NCBI RefSeq assembly: GCF_000374305.1
Contig: NZ_KB894094.1
Coordinates: forward strand, 372,001 to 436,000
From: Actinomadura flavalba DSM 45200
GTDB lineage: Bacteria > Actinomycetota > Actinomycetes > Streptosporangiales > Streptosporangiaceae
Reading direction: 5' to 3'
DNA length: 64,000 nucleotides
Part shown: positions 57,500-64,000 of the stretch, one piece after another
Layout of the letters: each line of letters starts with the position of its first letter
How positions within the stretch are numbered: position 1 is the first letter of the stretch
Notes under the pieces: generated by a model
What the model was told of the DNA's origin: nothing
Database searches by the model: none
Seen by the model: only the letters and a program-made list of their open reading frames with translations
Position numbers and translations under genes: made by a program

Positions 57500-58405
57500 T
57501 CAGTCCCACTCCCAGCGGATGCCGTGATACCCGGCGGGCATGCCGAACTCGATGAAGTGCGCGCTGCGGTAGCTCGACAGCCGCAGGTCGCCGGTGTCGC
57601 GCAGCCGCGTCTGCGCGTCCGGGCGCCAGGTGCGGTAGCAGCGCGCCGGAAGCGCCGACGGGTGGAAGCGGATCTCGATGAGGTACTCGTGCTGCGGGGT
57701 GTGGAAGCCGCGCCCCTCCTCGCAGGCGGGCGCGCCCGACTCGTCGAACGCGAACCCGTACTCCAGCAGGTACGTCTCGCCCCGGTCCAGCGCGCGGTCG
57801 AACAGCAGCTCGGCCGCGACGAGACCGCTGGCCGCGTCCGTCCGGACCCGGCCGAACCGGCAGCCGCGCGCCGACCGCGCCGACGGCAGCAGGCCGTGCG
57901 GATGGTGGTAGACGACGATCCACCGGTCCACACCGGGTTGCTGCGCCTGGTACACGGCCCGGGTGTGGGTCTCGACGATGCTCCGGCGCGGCCCGATCGT
58001 GTACTGGTCGTGCAGGGACAGACCGGTGACGCGGCGGTCGCCGTGCCCGCCGATCTCGTCCAGCAGCTCCCGGATGCCCGGTTCGGGGCAGAGTTCGGGC
58101 AGGGTCCGCCAGGGGCCGGTCCGCTCGGACGCGGGCCGCAGCAGCGTCACCAGCGAGTGGCGCGGCAGGTCGAGGATCTCCTCCAGGCCGCGGACGGCGT
58201 GCAGTGAGCCGGACCGTTCCGGCCGGGTGCGGCCACGCTGCCAGTAGCTGAGCGTGGACAGGCTCACGGCGACGCCCTGCGCGGCCAGCCGCCGCCGCAG
58301 CGTCTCCAGGCTCAGCCCGCGCGCGCGGATGGCGGCGTGCAGGGCGACGTCGAAAGGGCCCTTGCGCAACGTCTGATCGAGGTCGTGGTCGGTCACGTCG
58401 AGCAT
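57500..58405 (-). CDS. XRE-family HTH protein with unknown C-terminal domain (paralogue A)
   Basis: A 301-residue protein. HTH at about 26-80: LSLETLRRRLAAQGVAVSLSTLSYWQRGRTRPERSGSLHAVRGLEEILDLP. The C-terminal 180 residues are strand-rich (VTGLSLHDQYTIGPRRSIVETHTRAVYQA, LLEYGFAFDES, HEYLIEIRFHPSALPARCYRTW, and the end HGIRWEWD). The next gene encodes a paralogue with the same ends. ATG 58405 is close to a CGCGCTC-N10-GAGCGCG palindrome (58474-58497). It may be a regulator with a beta-type ligand domain. Confidence 0.78.
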   Translation of the reverse strand: MLDVTDHDLDQTLRKGPFDVALHAAIRARGLSLETLRRRLAAQGVAVSLSTLSYWQRGRTRPERSGSLHAVRGLEEILDLPRHSLVTLLRPASERTGPWRTLPELCPEPGIRELLDEIGGHGDRRVTGLSLHDQYTIGPRRSIVETHTRAVYQAQQPGVDRWIVVYHHPHGLLPSARSARGCRFGRVRTDAASGLVAAELLFDRALDRGETYLLEYGFAFDESGAPACEEGRGFHTPQHEYLIEIRFHPSALPARCYRTWRPDAQTRLRDTGDLRLSSYRSAHFIEFGMPAGYHGIRWEWD

Positions 58406-58528
58406 CGTTCTCGGCCTCCGGATCTACTCCGGCCGGCCCCCGTGACGGCCCTGACAACCGTGCTTGCTTCTCCCGCGCTCACTGTAAGGCGAGCGCGCCG
58501 CGATGCCAAGACACCGGCGCCGGGGTGA

Positions 58529-59359
58529 TCAGTCCCACTCCCACTCGACGCCGACGATCCCGCCGCGCACGTCGGGCACGGCGAGGTGCGCGCTGCCCGA
58601 CGTCCCCACCCACAGTTCGCCGAGCCGCTGCCGGGGCGCGGTGGCCGTTCCGGCGGAGAAGCCGTAGCAGCGGGCGGGCAGCGTCGCCGCGTCGAACTGG
58701 ACGACCGCGACGTAGTCACGGGCGGGCCGCGCGAACGGCCGCGCGTACCGGTCGACGGCGCCGAGCGGGCCGCGCGGCGTCAGCTCGTACTCGACGACGG
58801 CGCAGTCCCCGGCCGCCAGGACGCGGTCGAAGACCAGCTCGAAGCCGAGCAGCCGCCCCTCGGTGCGGACGCGGCCGGGCCGGCTGTACCGCGTGCGGGT
58901 CAGCTCGGCGCCGGGGCCGGGCCCGACGTCGTGCACGCAGATGACGCGGTCGATGCCGCCCGCCCCGGCCCGCAGGACGGTCCGGACGGCGAGCCCGGCG
59001 GACCGGCGGGCGGGCCCGAGCGCATACACGTCGTGCACCGAGAGCCATTCGAGCCGGTGGTCGCCGGACCGGTCGAACTGCCCGACGAGCCGGGCGTATC
59101 CGGCCATGTCGTGCCAGAGCCGGGGGGTGCCGGGCGCGGCGTCGTCGAGCAGCGACGTGAGCGTCCCGGGCGGCAGTGCCAGGATCTCCTCCAGCGCCGC
59201 GACGACGGGCCGCGAGCGGGGCCGGCTCCGCCCGCGCTGCCAGTAGCTGAGCGTCGCGACCGACACCGCCAGGCCGCGGCCCGCGAGACGGTGCCGGATG
59301 CGCTCCAGCGTCAGTCCCGACTCCTGGACCGCGTTCCGCAGCGCACCGGCGAACTCCAC
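58529..59359 (-). CDS. XRE-family HTH protein with unknown C-terminal domain (paralogue B)
   Basis: A 276-residue protein similar throughout to paralogue A: HTH LTLERIRHRLAGRGLAVSVATLSYWQRGRSRPRSRPVVAALEEILALP, then LEWLSVHDVYALGPARRSAGLAVRTVLRAG and the same end, GIVGVEWEWD. GTG 59359. The two are tandem and 123 bases apart. The C-terminal domain has no known relative that I recognise. They may heterodimerise or respond to related signals. A small palindrome (GCTA-N5-TAGC at 59369-59381) lies just upstream of this gene. Confidence 0.78.
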   Translation of the reverse strand: MEFAGALRNAVQESGLTLERIRHRLAGRGLAVSVATLSYWQRGRSRPRSRPVVAALEEILALPPGTLTSLLDDAAPGTPRLWHDMAGYARLVGQFDRSGDHRLEWLSVHDVYALGPARRSAGLAVRTVLRAGAGGIDRVICVHDVGPGPGAELTRTRYSRPGRVRTEGRLLGFELVFDRVLAAGDCAVVEYELTPRGPLGAVDRYARPFARPARDYVAVVQFDAATLPARCYGFSAGTATAPRQRLGELWVGTSGSAHLAVPDVRGGIVGVEWEWD

Positions 59360-59394
59360 GGCCCGGATGCTAAGGCATAGCGGCGACTTCCCGC

Positions 59395-60243
59395 CTAGAA
59401 CAGGACGGACATGAACACGGTGGACTCGGTGAATCCGACGCGCCGATACGTCGCGCGGGCCCGGGAGTTGAAGTCGTTGACGTACAGCGAGACGACCGGC
59501 GCGATCCCGCGCAGCGACTCGGACACGACCGCCGCCATGCCGCCGACCGACAGGCTGCGCCCCCGCAGGTCCGGCGGCACCCACACGCCCTGGACCTGGC
59601 AGGCGTGCGGCGTGACCGCGCCGATCTCCGCCTTGAACATGACGCGCCCGTCCTCGATGCGGGCGAACGCGCGGCCCGCCTGGATCAGCTCGGCGACCCG
59701 CGCCCGGTACAGGACGCCGCCGTCGCCGGTGTTCGGCGAGACGCCGACCTCCTCGGTGAACATCTGCACGCAGGCGGGATAGATCAGGTCGAAGTCCTCC
59801 ATGGTGACGCGCCGGACGGCCGGGTCGGCGGGCACCCGCGCGGGCGACCCCGTCCACATCACCGGCTGCGCGGCCCGCACGGCGCGCGGCGGGCCCCAGT
59901 ACGGCGCGAGGAACGACCACATCCCGCTCACCGCGCCGACCGGCCCGACGATGGAGGAGCACCGGCGCCCCTGCGCCTGCGCCCGCTCGGCGAACGCCCG
60001 GACGGCCGCGTCGTCGGCGCCGACGGGGATGAGGTTGGCGCCCGCGTAGCACAGCGCGGCGAGGCGGCCGTCGCGCAGATATCCCCACATCTGGGCGCCG
60101 AGGCGGCGCGGATCGAGCCCGGACGCGTGCACGCGCGAGCCCACGAAGACGTTCGTCACCGGGTCGGCGTCGAGCAGGGCGAGGGCGTCGTCGCGGTACC
60201 GGTCGTCCAGGACGCGGACCGGCAGCGAGCCGAGCATGCGCAT
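59395..60243 (-). CDS. GNAT acetyltransferase with DUF4081-type N-terminus
   Basis: A 282-residue acetyltransferase. The N-terminal half is DUF4081-like (LLDADPVTNVFVGSRVHASGLDPRRLGAQMWGYLRDGRLAALCYAGANLIPV), and the C-terminal half has the GNAT fold: GRVMFKAEIGAVTPHACQVQGVWVPPDLRGRSLSVGGMAAVV, where Q/RxxGxG/A is the acetyl-CoA loop, and the end ARATYRRVGFTESTVFMSVLF. ATG 60243 is the selected start. It resembles proteins of the ispG-linked GNAT group of actinomycetes. Target unknown; it is followed 82 bases upstream by the TAP-like peptidase gene. Confidence 0.88.
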   Translation of the reverse strand: MRMLGSLPVRVLDDRYRDDALALLDADPVTNVFVGSRVHASGLDPRRLGAQMWGYLRDGRLAALCYAGANLIPVGADDAAVRAFAERAQAQGRRCSSIVGPVGAVSGMWSFLAPYWGPPRAVRAAQPVMWTGSPARVPADPAVRRVTMEDFDLIYPACVQMFTEEVGVSPNTGDGGVLYRARVAELIQAGRAFARIEDGRVMFKAEIGAVTPHACQVQGVWVPPDLRGRSLSVGGMAAVVSESLRGIAPVVSLYVNDFNSRARATYRRVGFTESTVFMSVLF

Positions 60244-60326
60244 CGTCAACGGCCCCCTGCCCACGGGGTCCGGAGCGGCCACGGCGCTGTTCCTGCCACG
60301 GTCACAGCCTAAGCCGTCGGTGATCC

Positions 60327-61862
60327 TCACGGTGACGCCGCGTCGGCGAGCGGCGAGGCCGCCTGCCGCGCGGTGGGCGGGGGCGGCGCGGTGCAGGTGG
60401 TGTCCGGGCCGGGACGGCTCTCCGGCATCGTGCCGTCGCGCAGATAGGCGGCGACGGCGCCGTCCACGCACGCGTCGCCGCCGAAGGTGACGCCGTGGTC
60501 GCCGCCGCCCCGCTGCACCACGAGGCGCGACGCGGGGAACCGCCCGTGCGTCTCGACCGCTCCGGCGTAGGGGGTGGCCGCGTCCTCGGTGGCCTGGATC
60601 AGCAGCGGCGCGGCGACCCCGCCGACCTCCGGCGGGGTGCCGCCGGGCACGGACCAGAACGCGCACGGCGCGTTGTACCAGACGTTGCCCCAGGTCTCGA
60701 AGCGGTAGCCCGCGCGCCACTGGCGTGTGGCGTCGCGGTGCCACCGCGACCAGTCGCGCGGCCAGACGGCGTCGCGGCACTGGACCGCGTTGTACATCGT
60801 GAACGTGTTCTGCTCGACCGCGTCCGGCTTCTGCCAGGCGGCGCGCAGCCCGGCGGGGTCGCGGCGTCGCAGGTAGTCGGCGAGGGCCTTGGCGTGCGCG
60901 GGCCAGGTGCGGGTGCCGTAGCCGTCGCCGAGGAAGACGTCGTCGAGTTCTGACGCGCCAATCCGCTTGTCGATCGGCGTCTTCGCGAGCTTCGCGCGGG
61001 CCCGGTCGTAGGAGCGCTGGACGGCCGCGCGGGACGTGCCGAGCCGGTAGCGGGCGTCGTTGCGGGCGATCCAGTCGAAGTAGGCGCGGATGCGGTGTTC
61101 GAACGCGACGTTCTGGTCGAGCTGGCTCGGATACCAGACGCCGGTCGGCCGGACGACGCTGTCCAGCACCATCCGCCGCACCCGGTGCGGGTAGCGGGTC
61201 GCGTACGCGGCGCCGAGGTAGGTGCCGTAGGAGTAGCCGAAGTAGTTGAGCCGATCCGCGTCCAGCGCCCGGCGGATGGCCTCCATGTCCTCGATCCACG
61301 CGGCGGTGCCCATGTGCGGCAGCAGGCGCCCGTAGCGGCGTCCGCAGTCGTCGGCGAACCGCTTGGCCCGCTCCTTCCACGCCTCCTCGGCGGCGGCGTC
61401 GGCGGGCACGGTGTCGGCGCGGGGGCGGCCGGGCTCCTGGTAGGACGTGTCGCACGTCAGCGCGGGACGGCTCGCGCCGACGCCGCGCGGGTCGAAGCCG
61501 ATCCAGTCGTAGGCGGCGCCCACGTCGTCGGGCATGCCGCGCTGGAAGCCGCCCGCCAGGTCGCGGCCGTGCGCGCCGGGACCGCCCCGGTTGAGCAGGA
61601 CGACGCCCTGCGAGCGCCGCGCCGTGTGCTTGGCGCGGGTCAGCGCGAGCGTGACGGTCGGCCCGCCGGGGTTCGCGTGGTCGAGCGGGACCTTCAGGTC
61701 GCCGCACTCCAGCCCCTTGAGGGCCGTGCCCTCGACGGGGTCGGTGTCGGGGCACGCCCGCCAGGTGATCGACGGGGCGGCGGCGGCCGGGGCGAGCCCG
61801 GCGGCCAGGACGGCGAGTGCGGCGGCGCCCGCGAGGGCGCCCTTGCCTGCGAGGGTCAGCAC
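60327..61862 (-). CDS. Secreted alpha/beta hydrolase, TAP-like tripeptidyl aminopeptidase (copy A)
   Basis: A 511-residue secreted hydrolase. GTG 61862 starts a signal peptide (ALAGAAALAVLAAGLAPAAAA, about 1-28). The oxyanion region is LLNRGGPGAHGRDLAGG, the nucleophile is Ser about 211 in GYSYGTYLG, the acid Asp is in TEDAATPYAGA near 425 and the histidine in GGGDHGVTFGGDACVD near 456. These follow the Streptomyces tripeptidyl aminopeptidase (SNAP/TAP family). It trims tripeptides from secreted proteins. It is one of two tandem paralogues separated by 132 bases with a terminator. Confidence 0.9.
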   Translation of the reverse strand: MLTLAGKGALAGAAALAVLAAGLAPAAAAPSITWRACPDTDPVEGTALKGLECGDLKVPLDHANPGGPTVTLALTRAKHTARRSQGVVLLNRGGPGAHGRDLAGGFQRGMPDDVGAAYDWIGFDPRGVGASRPALTCDTSYQEPGRPRADTVPADAAAEEAWKERAKRFADDCGRRYGRLLPHMGTAAWIEDMEAIRRALDADRLNYFGYSYGTYLGAAYATRYPHRVRRMVLDSVVRPTGVWYPSQLDQNVAFEHRIRAYFDWIARNDARYRLGTSRAAVQRSYDRARAKLAKTPIDKRIGASELDDVFLGDGYGTRTWPAHAKALADYLRRRDPAGLRAAWQKPDAVEQNTFTMYNAVQCRDAVWPRDWSRWHRDATRQWRAGYRFETWGNVWYNAPCAFWSVPGGTPPEVGGVAAPLLIQATEDAATPYAGAVETHGRFPASRLVVQRGGGDHGVTFGGDACVDGAVAAYLRDGTMPESRPGPDTTCTAPPPPTARQAASPLADAASP

Positions 61863-61939
61863 GCTCCGCTTTCTATCGCTGTCCCCCGCCTCTCCCCCGG
61901 CATCGGGAGATCCGCCGCGTTTCCGGGCGGAACAGGAAC

Positions 61940-61977
61940 GGACCGGCCGTGACGGAAGGGATCGCCACGGCCGGTCC
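61940..61977 (-). terminator. Terminator hairpin of TAP-like copy B
   Basis: GGACCGGCCGTG pairs with CACGGCCGGTCC over 12 bases with a 14-base loop, 18 bases after the stop of the leftward gene at 61995. No U-tract, but strong and well placed. It separates the two peptidase genes. Confidence 0.75.
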
Positions 61978-61994
61978 TGGTTCGGGGACGGGGT

Positions 61995-63560
61995 CTACCA
62001 GCGGCCGACCGGCAGGTCCTTCGTCCGGTTCTGCGTCGACTTGGCCGTGGCGCCGGAGGGCACCGGGTCGGGCAGGGCCTGGCACGTCACGTCGGCCGTG
62101 CGGCCGGGCTTGCGGGCCGGCAGCGCGCCGGAGTCCAGGTACGCCGCGACGCGGTCGTCCAGGCAGGCGTTGCCGTTCAGCGTGTTGGAGTGCGTCTTGC
62201 CGCCCTGCTCGGCGATGAGCCGCGCCTTCGGGAACAGCGCCCGCATCTGCGGGCCGCCGTCGTAGGGGGTCGCGGCGTCGAGCGTGGACTGCACCAGCAG
62301 GATCGCCGGGGCCTTGGCCGAACCGATCGGGAACGCCTTGCGCGGGTCCTTGGCGTGCCAGAAGTGGATCGGCGCGTTGAACCAGACGTTGCTCCACGCG
62401 AGGAACTTCGCGGAGCCCGAGGCGTACTGGCGGCTCGCGTCGCGGTGCCAGGTCCGCCAGCTCGACGGCCACGGCGCGTCCACGGCCTGCACGGCGTTGT
62501 AGACCGCGAAGCCGTTGTCGTCACCGCCGGGGTTCACCCGGCTCGCGAGCGGGGTGGGGTTCTTGTCGTTCACCCACGCGGCGAGCGCGCCCGCGACGAT
62601 CGGGTAGTAGCCGGTGTGGTAGCCCGCGTTGAGCACGATGTCCGTCAGCTCGGACGGGCCGACCTTGCCGCCGATCGGGGCCTTGCGGGCGGCGGCGCGC
62701 ACCGCGTAGTACTTCGCCTCGACGGCCTTGGCCGTCGCGCCGAGGTGGTACACCGAGTCGTACTTGGCGACCCACGCCGTCCACAGCTTGAAGTTCCGCT
62801 CGAACGCGACGTTCTGCGAGAGCTGGCCCTTGTACCAGACGTCGCGGCTGTCGACGTTGCCGTCCCAGACCATGCGCTTCACGCGGTTCGGGAAGAGGGT
62901 CGCGTAGGTGGCGCCGAGGTAGGTGCCGTACGAGAACCCGTAGTAGTTGATCTTGTCGGCGCCGAGCGCGGCGCGGATCGCGTCGACATCGCGGGCGGCG
63001 TCGGTGGTGCGCATGTACGGCAGCACCCAGCCGAACTTCTTGGCGCACGCGTCGGCGTACCGCTTGGACTTGGCGAGCCAGACGGCCTCGTCCTTGATCG
63101 AGCGCGGCTCGTACTCCGGGCGGACCGGGGCCTCGTAGTTCGGGTCGCACGTCAGCGCGGGCTCGCTCGCCCCGACGCCGCGCGGGTCGAACCCGATGAC
63201 GTCGTACTTGGCGGCGACCTCGGGCGGCAGCCAGGACGACAGCCCGCCCGACAGGTACAGGCCGGAGCCGCCGGGACCGCCCGGGTTGGCGAGCAGGACG
63301 CCCCGGTAGTTCTTGGTGTCGGTGTGCTTGACGCGCGACACGGCGACGGAGATCTTGCGCCCGCCGGGCTTGGCGTGGTCCAGCGGCACCTGGAGCTTCC
63401 CGCACTCGGCGTTCTCCAGGTAGGGGTCGTCCGCGGGGCACGCGCCCCAGGCGATGCGCGCGACCGGCTGCGCCGGAGCTGCGGCGGCGCTGCCGGTGGT
63501 GGCGGCGACGCCGCCCGCCCCGACGGCCAGCGCGGCCGCGATCACTACGAGCCTCTTCAC
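61995..63560 (-). CDS. Secreted alpha/beta hydrolase, TAP-like tripeptidyl aminopeptidase (copy B)
   Basis: A 521-residue paralogue of the preceding peptidase. GTG 63560 follows GGAGGGGG and gives a signal peptide (LVVIAAALAVGAGGVAATTGSAAAA). The oxyanion stretch is LLANPGGPGGSGLYLSGG, the nucleophile is Ser about 209 in GFSYGTYLG, the acid in STLDAATPYDGG and the histidine in EQGGKTHSNTLNGNACLDD, where His is followed by Ser rather than Gly-Val as in copy A. Both cysteine pairs of the family are kept. Divergent divergence in the His region suggests different peptide preference. Confidence 0.91.
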   Translation of the reverse strand: MKRLVVIAAALAVGAGGVAATTGSAAAAPAQPVARIAWGACPADDPYLENAECGKLQVPLDHAKPGGRKISVAVSRVKHTDTKNYRGVLLANPGGPGGSGLYLSGGLSSWLPPEVAAKYDVIGFDPRGVGASEPALTCDPNYEAPVRPEYEPRSIKDEAVWLAKSKRYADACAKKFGWVLPYMRTTDAARDVDAIRAALGADKINYYGFSYGTYLGATYATLFPNRVKRMVWDGNVDSRDVWYKGQLSQNVAFERNFKLWTAWVAKYDSVYHLGATAKAVEAKYYAVRAAARKAPIGGKVGPSELTDIVLNAGYHTGYYPIVAGALAAWVNDKNPTPLASRVNPGGDDNGFAVYNAVQAVDAPWPSSWRTWHRDASRQYASGSAKFLAWSNVWFNAPIHFWHAKDPRKAFPIGSAKAPAILLVQSTLDAATPYDGGPQMRALFPKARLIAEQGGKTHSNTLNGNACLDDRVAAYLDSGALPARKPGRTADVTCQALPDPVPSGATAKSTQNRTKDLPVGRW

Positions 63561-63860
63561 CAGACCCCCTCCGTGAGATGTCACAAACGGTGGGGATTTT
63601 TCTACTATCAGCACACGCCGCGGCAGCCCTCGGGCGGAGAGGATGCACGATCGTGACCATCGGCCCGGAACTCACGCCACATGCCGCGCGTTGCGATCAG
63701 CCCGAACGTCCTGCTGCGCGACGTGATCAGGACGGAGCCGTCCGCGCCCGATCGCAGGCCCGACCGCACCGGCGAGTGTCACCGGGACGCGACGCGTGCG
63801 AGACGCGTTCGTGACCTGCCGGAGCGATCACGCGTGGACCGGTCCCGTGCCGGGGAACGC
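63561..63860. other. Intergenic stretch with no gene
   Basis: 300 bases between copy B and the partial gene at the right edge. A short AT-rich patch (TTTTTCTACTATCAGC near 63597-63612) lies about 40 bases upstream of copy B and may hold its promoter. I see no RNA gene and no clear palindrome. Confidence 0.6.
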
Positions 63861-64000
63861 CTAGCCGACCGTGACCTCGGCGCCGGGGCCGGAGACCGAG
63901 CCGTCCTCACCGACCTCGATGCCCATCTCCTCGGCGATGCGCATCGCCTCCTCGATCAGGGTCTCGACGATCTGCGACTCGGGGACGGTCTTGATGACCT
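63861..64000 (-). CDS. C-terminal end of an unidentified protein
   Basis: The last 46 codons of a leftward gene whose body lies beyond the right edge. The tail contains [26 protein letters not shown], then an acidic, Gly-rich end ([18 protein letters not shown]) before TAG at 63863. The helix with regularly placed acidic residues and the flexible end do not let me name the family. The gene is complete at its 3' end. Confidence 0.55.
   Translation of the reverse strand, partial: VIKTVPESQIVETLIEEAMRIAEEMGIEVGEDGSVSGPGAEVTVG

Noticed and set aside
63561..63860. A tRNA or small RNA gene in the right-hand gap
   Set aside because: No cloverleaf, CCA-adjacent acceptor stem or strong stem-loop could be built from this stretch.

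Overview
This 64-kb window is chromosomal DNA of a very high-GC actinomycete. Third codon positions are almost always G or C, GTG starts are common, stop/start overlaps are frequent, and a leaderless promoter is visible. Gene content (ROK-controlled xylFGH, MMPL exporter, SNAP/TAP-type secreted peptidases, HipA-like/DUF3037 pair, six luciferase-like monooxygenases) fits a soil actinomycete such as Actinomadura or another Thermomonosporaceae member. That placement is inference; there is no rRNA or marker gene to settle it.

The main theme is a scattered catabolic regulon. Nine near-identical 16-bp palindromes (consensus CCAAGC-N4-GCTTGG, with CCTAGC as the usual half-site variant) sit at promoters at 4.94, 5.15, 21.46, 21.81, 28.08, 28.88, 47.66, 48.76 and 51.42 kb. 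They control Ltp2-like thiolases lacking the catalytic cysteine, DUF35 zinc-ribbon partners, a HsaB-like flavin reductase, LLM-class flavin/F420 monooxygenases, acyl-CoA synthetases (AMP- and NDP-forming), short-chain dehydrogenases, a Zn-alcohol dehydrogenase, VOC and Dabb small proteins, an isochorismatase-like hydrolase and an alpha/beta hydrolase. A KstR2-like TetR repressor at 16.9 kb is the best candidate regulator. The set looks like a CoA-dependent pathway that opens rings and cleaves side chains of a steroid- or terpenoid-like hydrophobic compound; the substrate is not known.

Layout: 0-5.8 kb, LLM enzyme, two adenylate-forming proteins, Ltp2/DUF35 pair and flavin reductase. 5.8-11.5 kb, xylose-type ABC operon with ROK repressor and three matching palindromes. 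11.5-16.3 kb, housekeeping and unknown genes (PTH2, SHMT-like enzyme, membrane proteins). 16.3-16.85 kb, low-complexity tandem repeats and a long perfect inverted repeat. 16.9-19.9 kb, kstR2-like gene, terminator and MMPL exporter. 20.2-34 kb, the core of the regulon. 34-36.1 kb, amidase and divergent TetR. 36.1-39.3 kb, a lower-GC island with broken BRCT and TPR genes and an intact AIPR-family putative anti-phage protein carrying a nuclease-like N-terminus. 39.4-46.8 kb, AraC/VOC, PrsW, 3-hydroxyisobutyrate-dehydrogenase-like, ThrE and a two-component system. 46.8-54.5 kb, the second half of the regulon. 54.5-64 kb, cyclase, HipA-like/DUF3037, two XRE paralogues, a GNAT, two tandem TAP-like secreted peptidases and the end of an unidentified gene.
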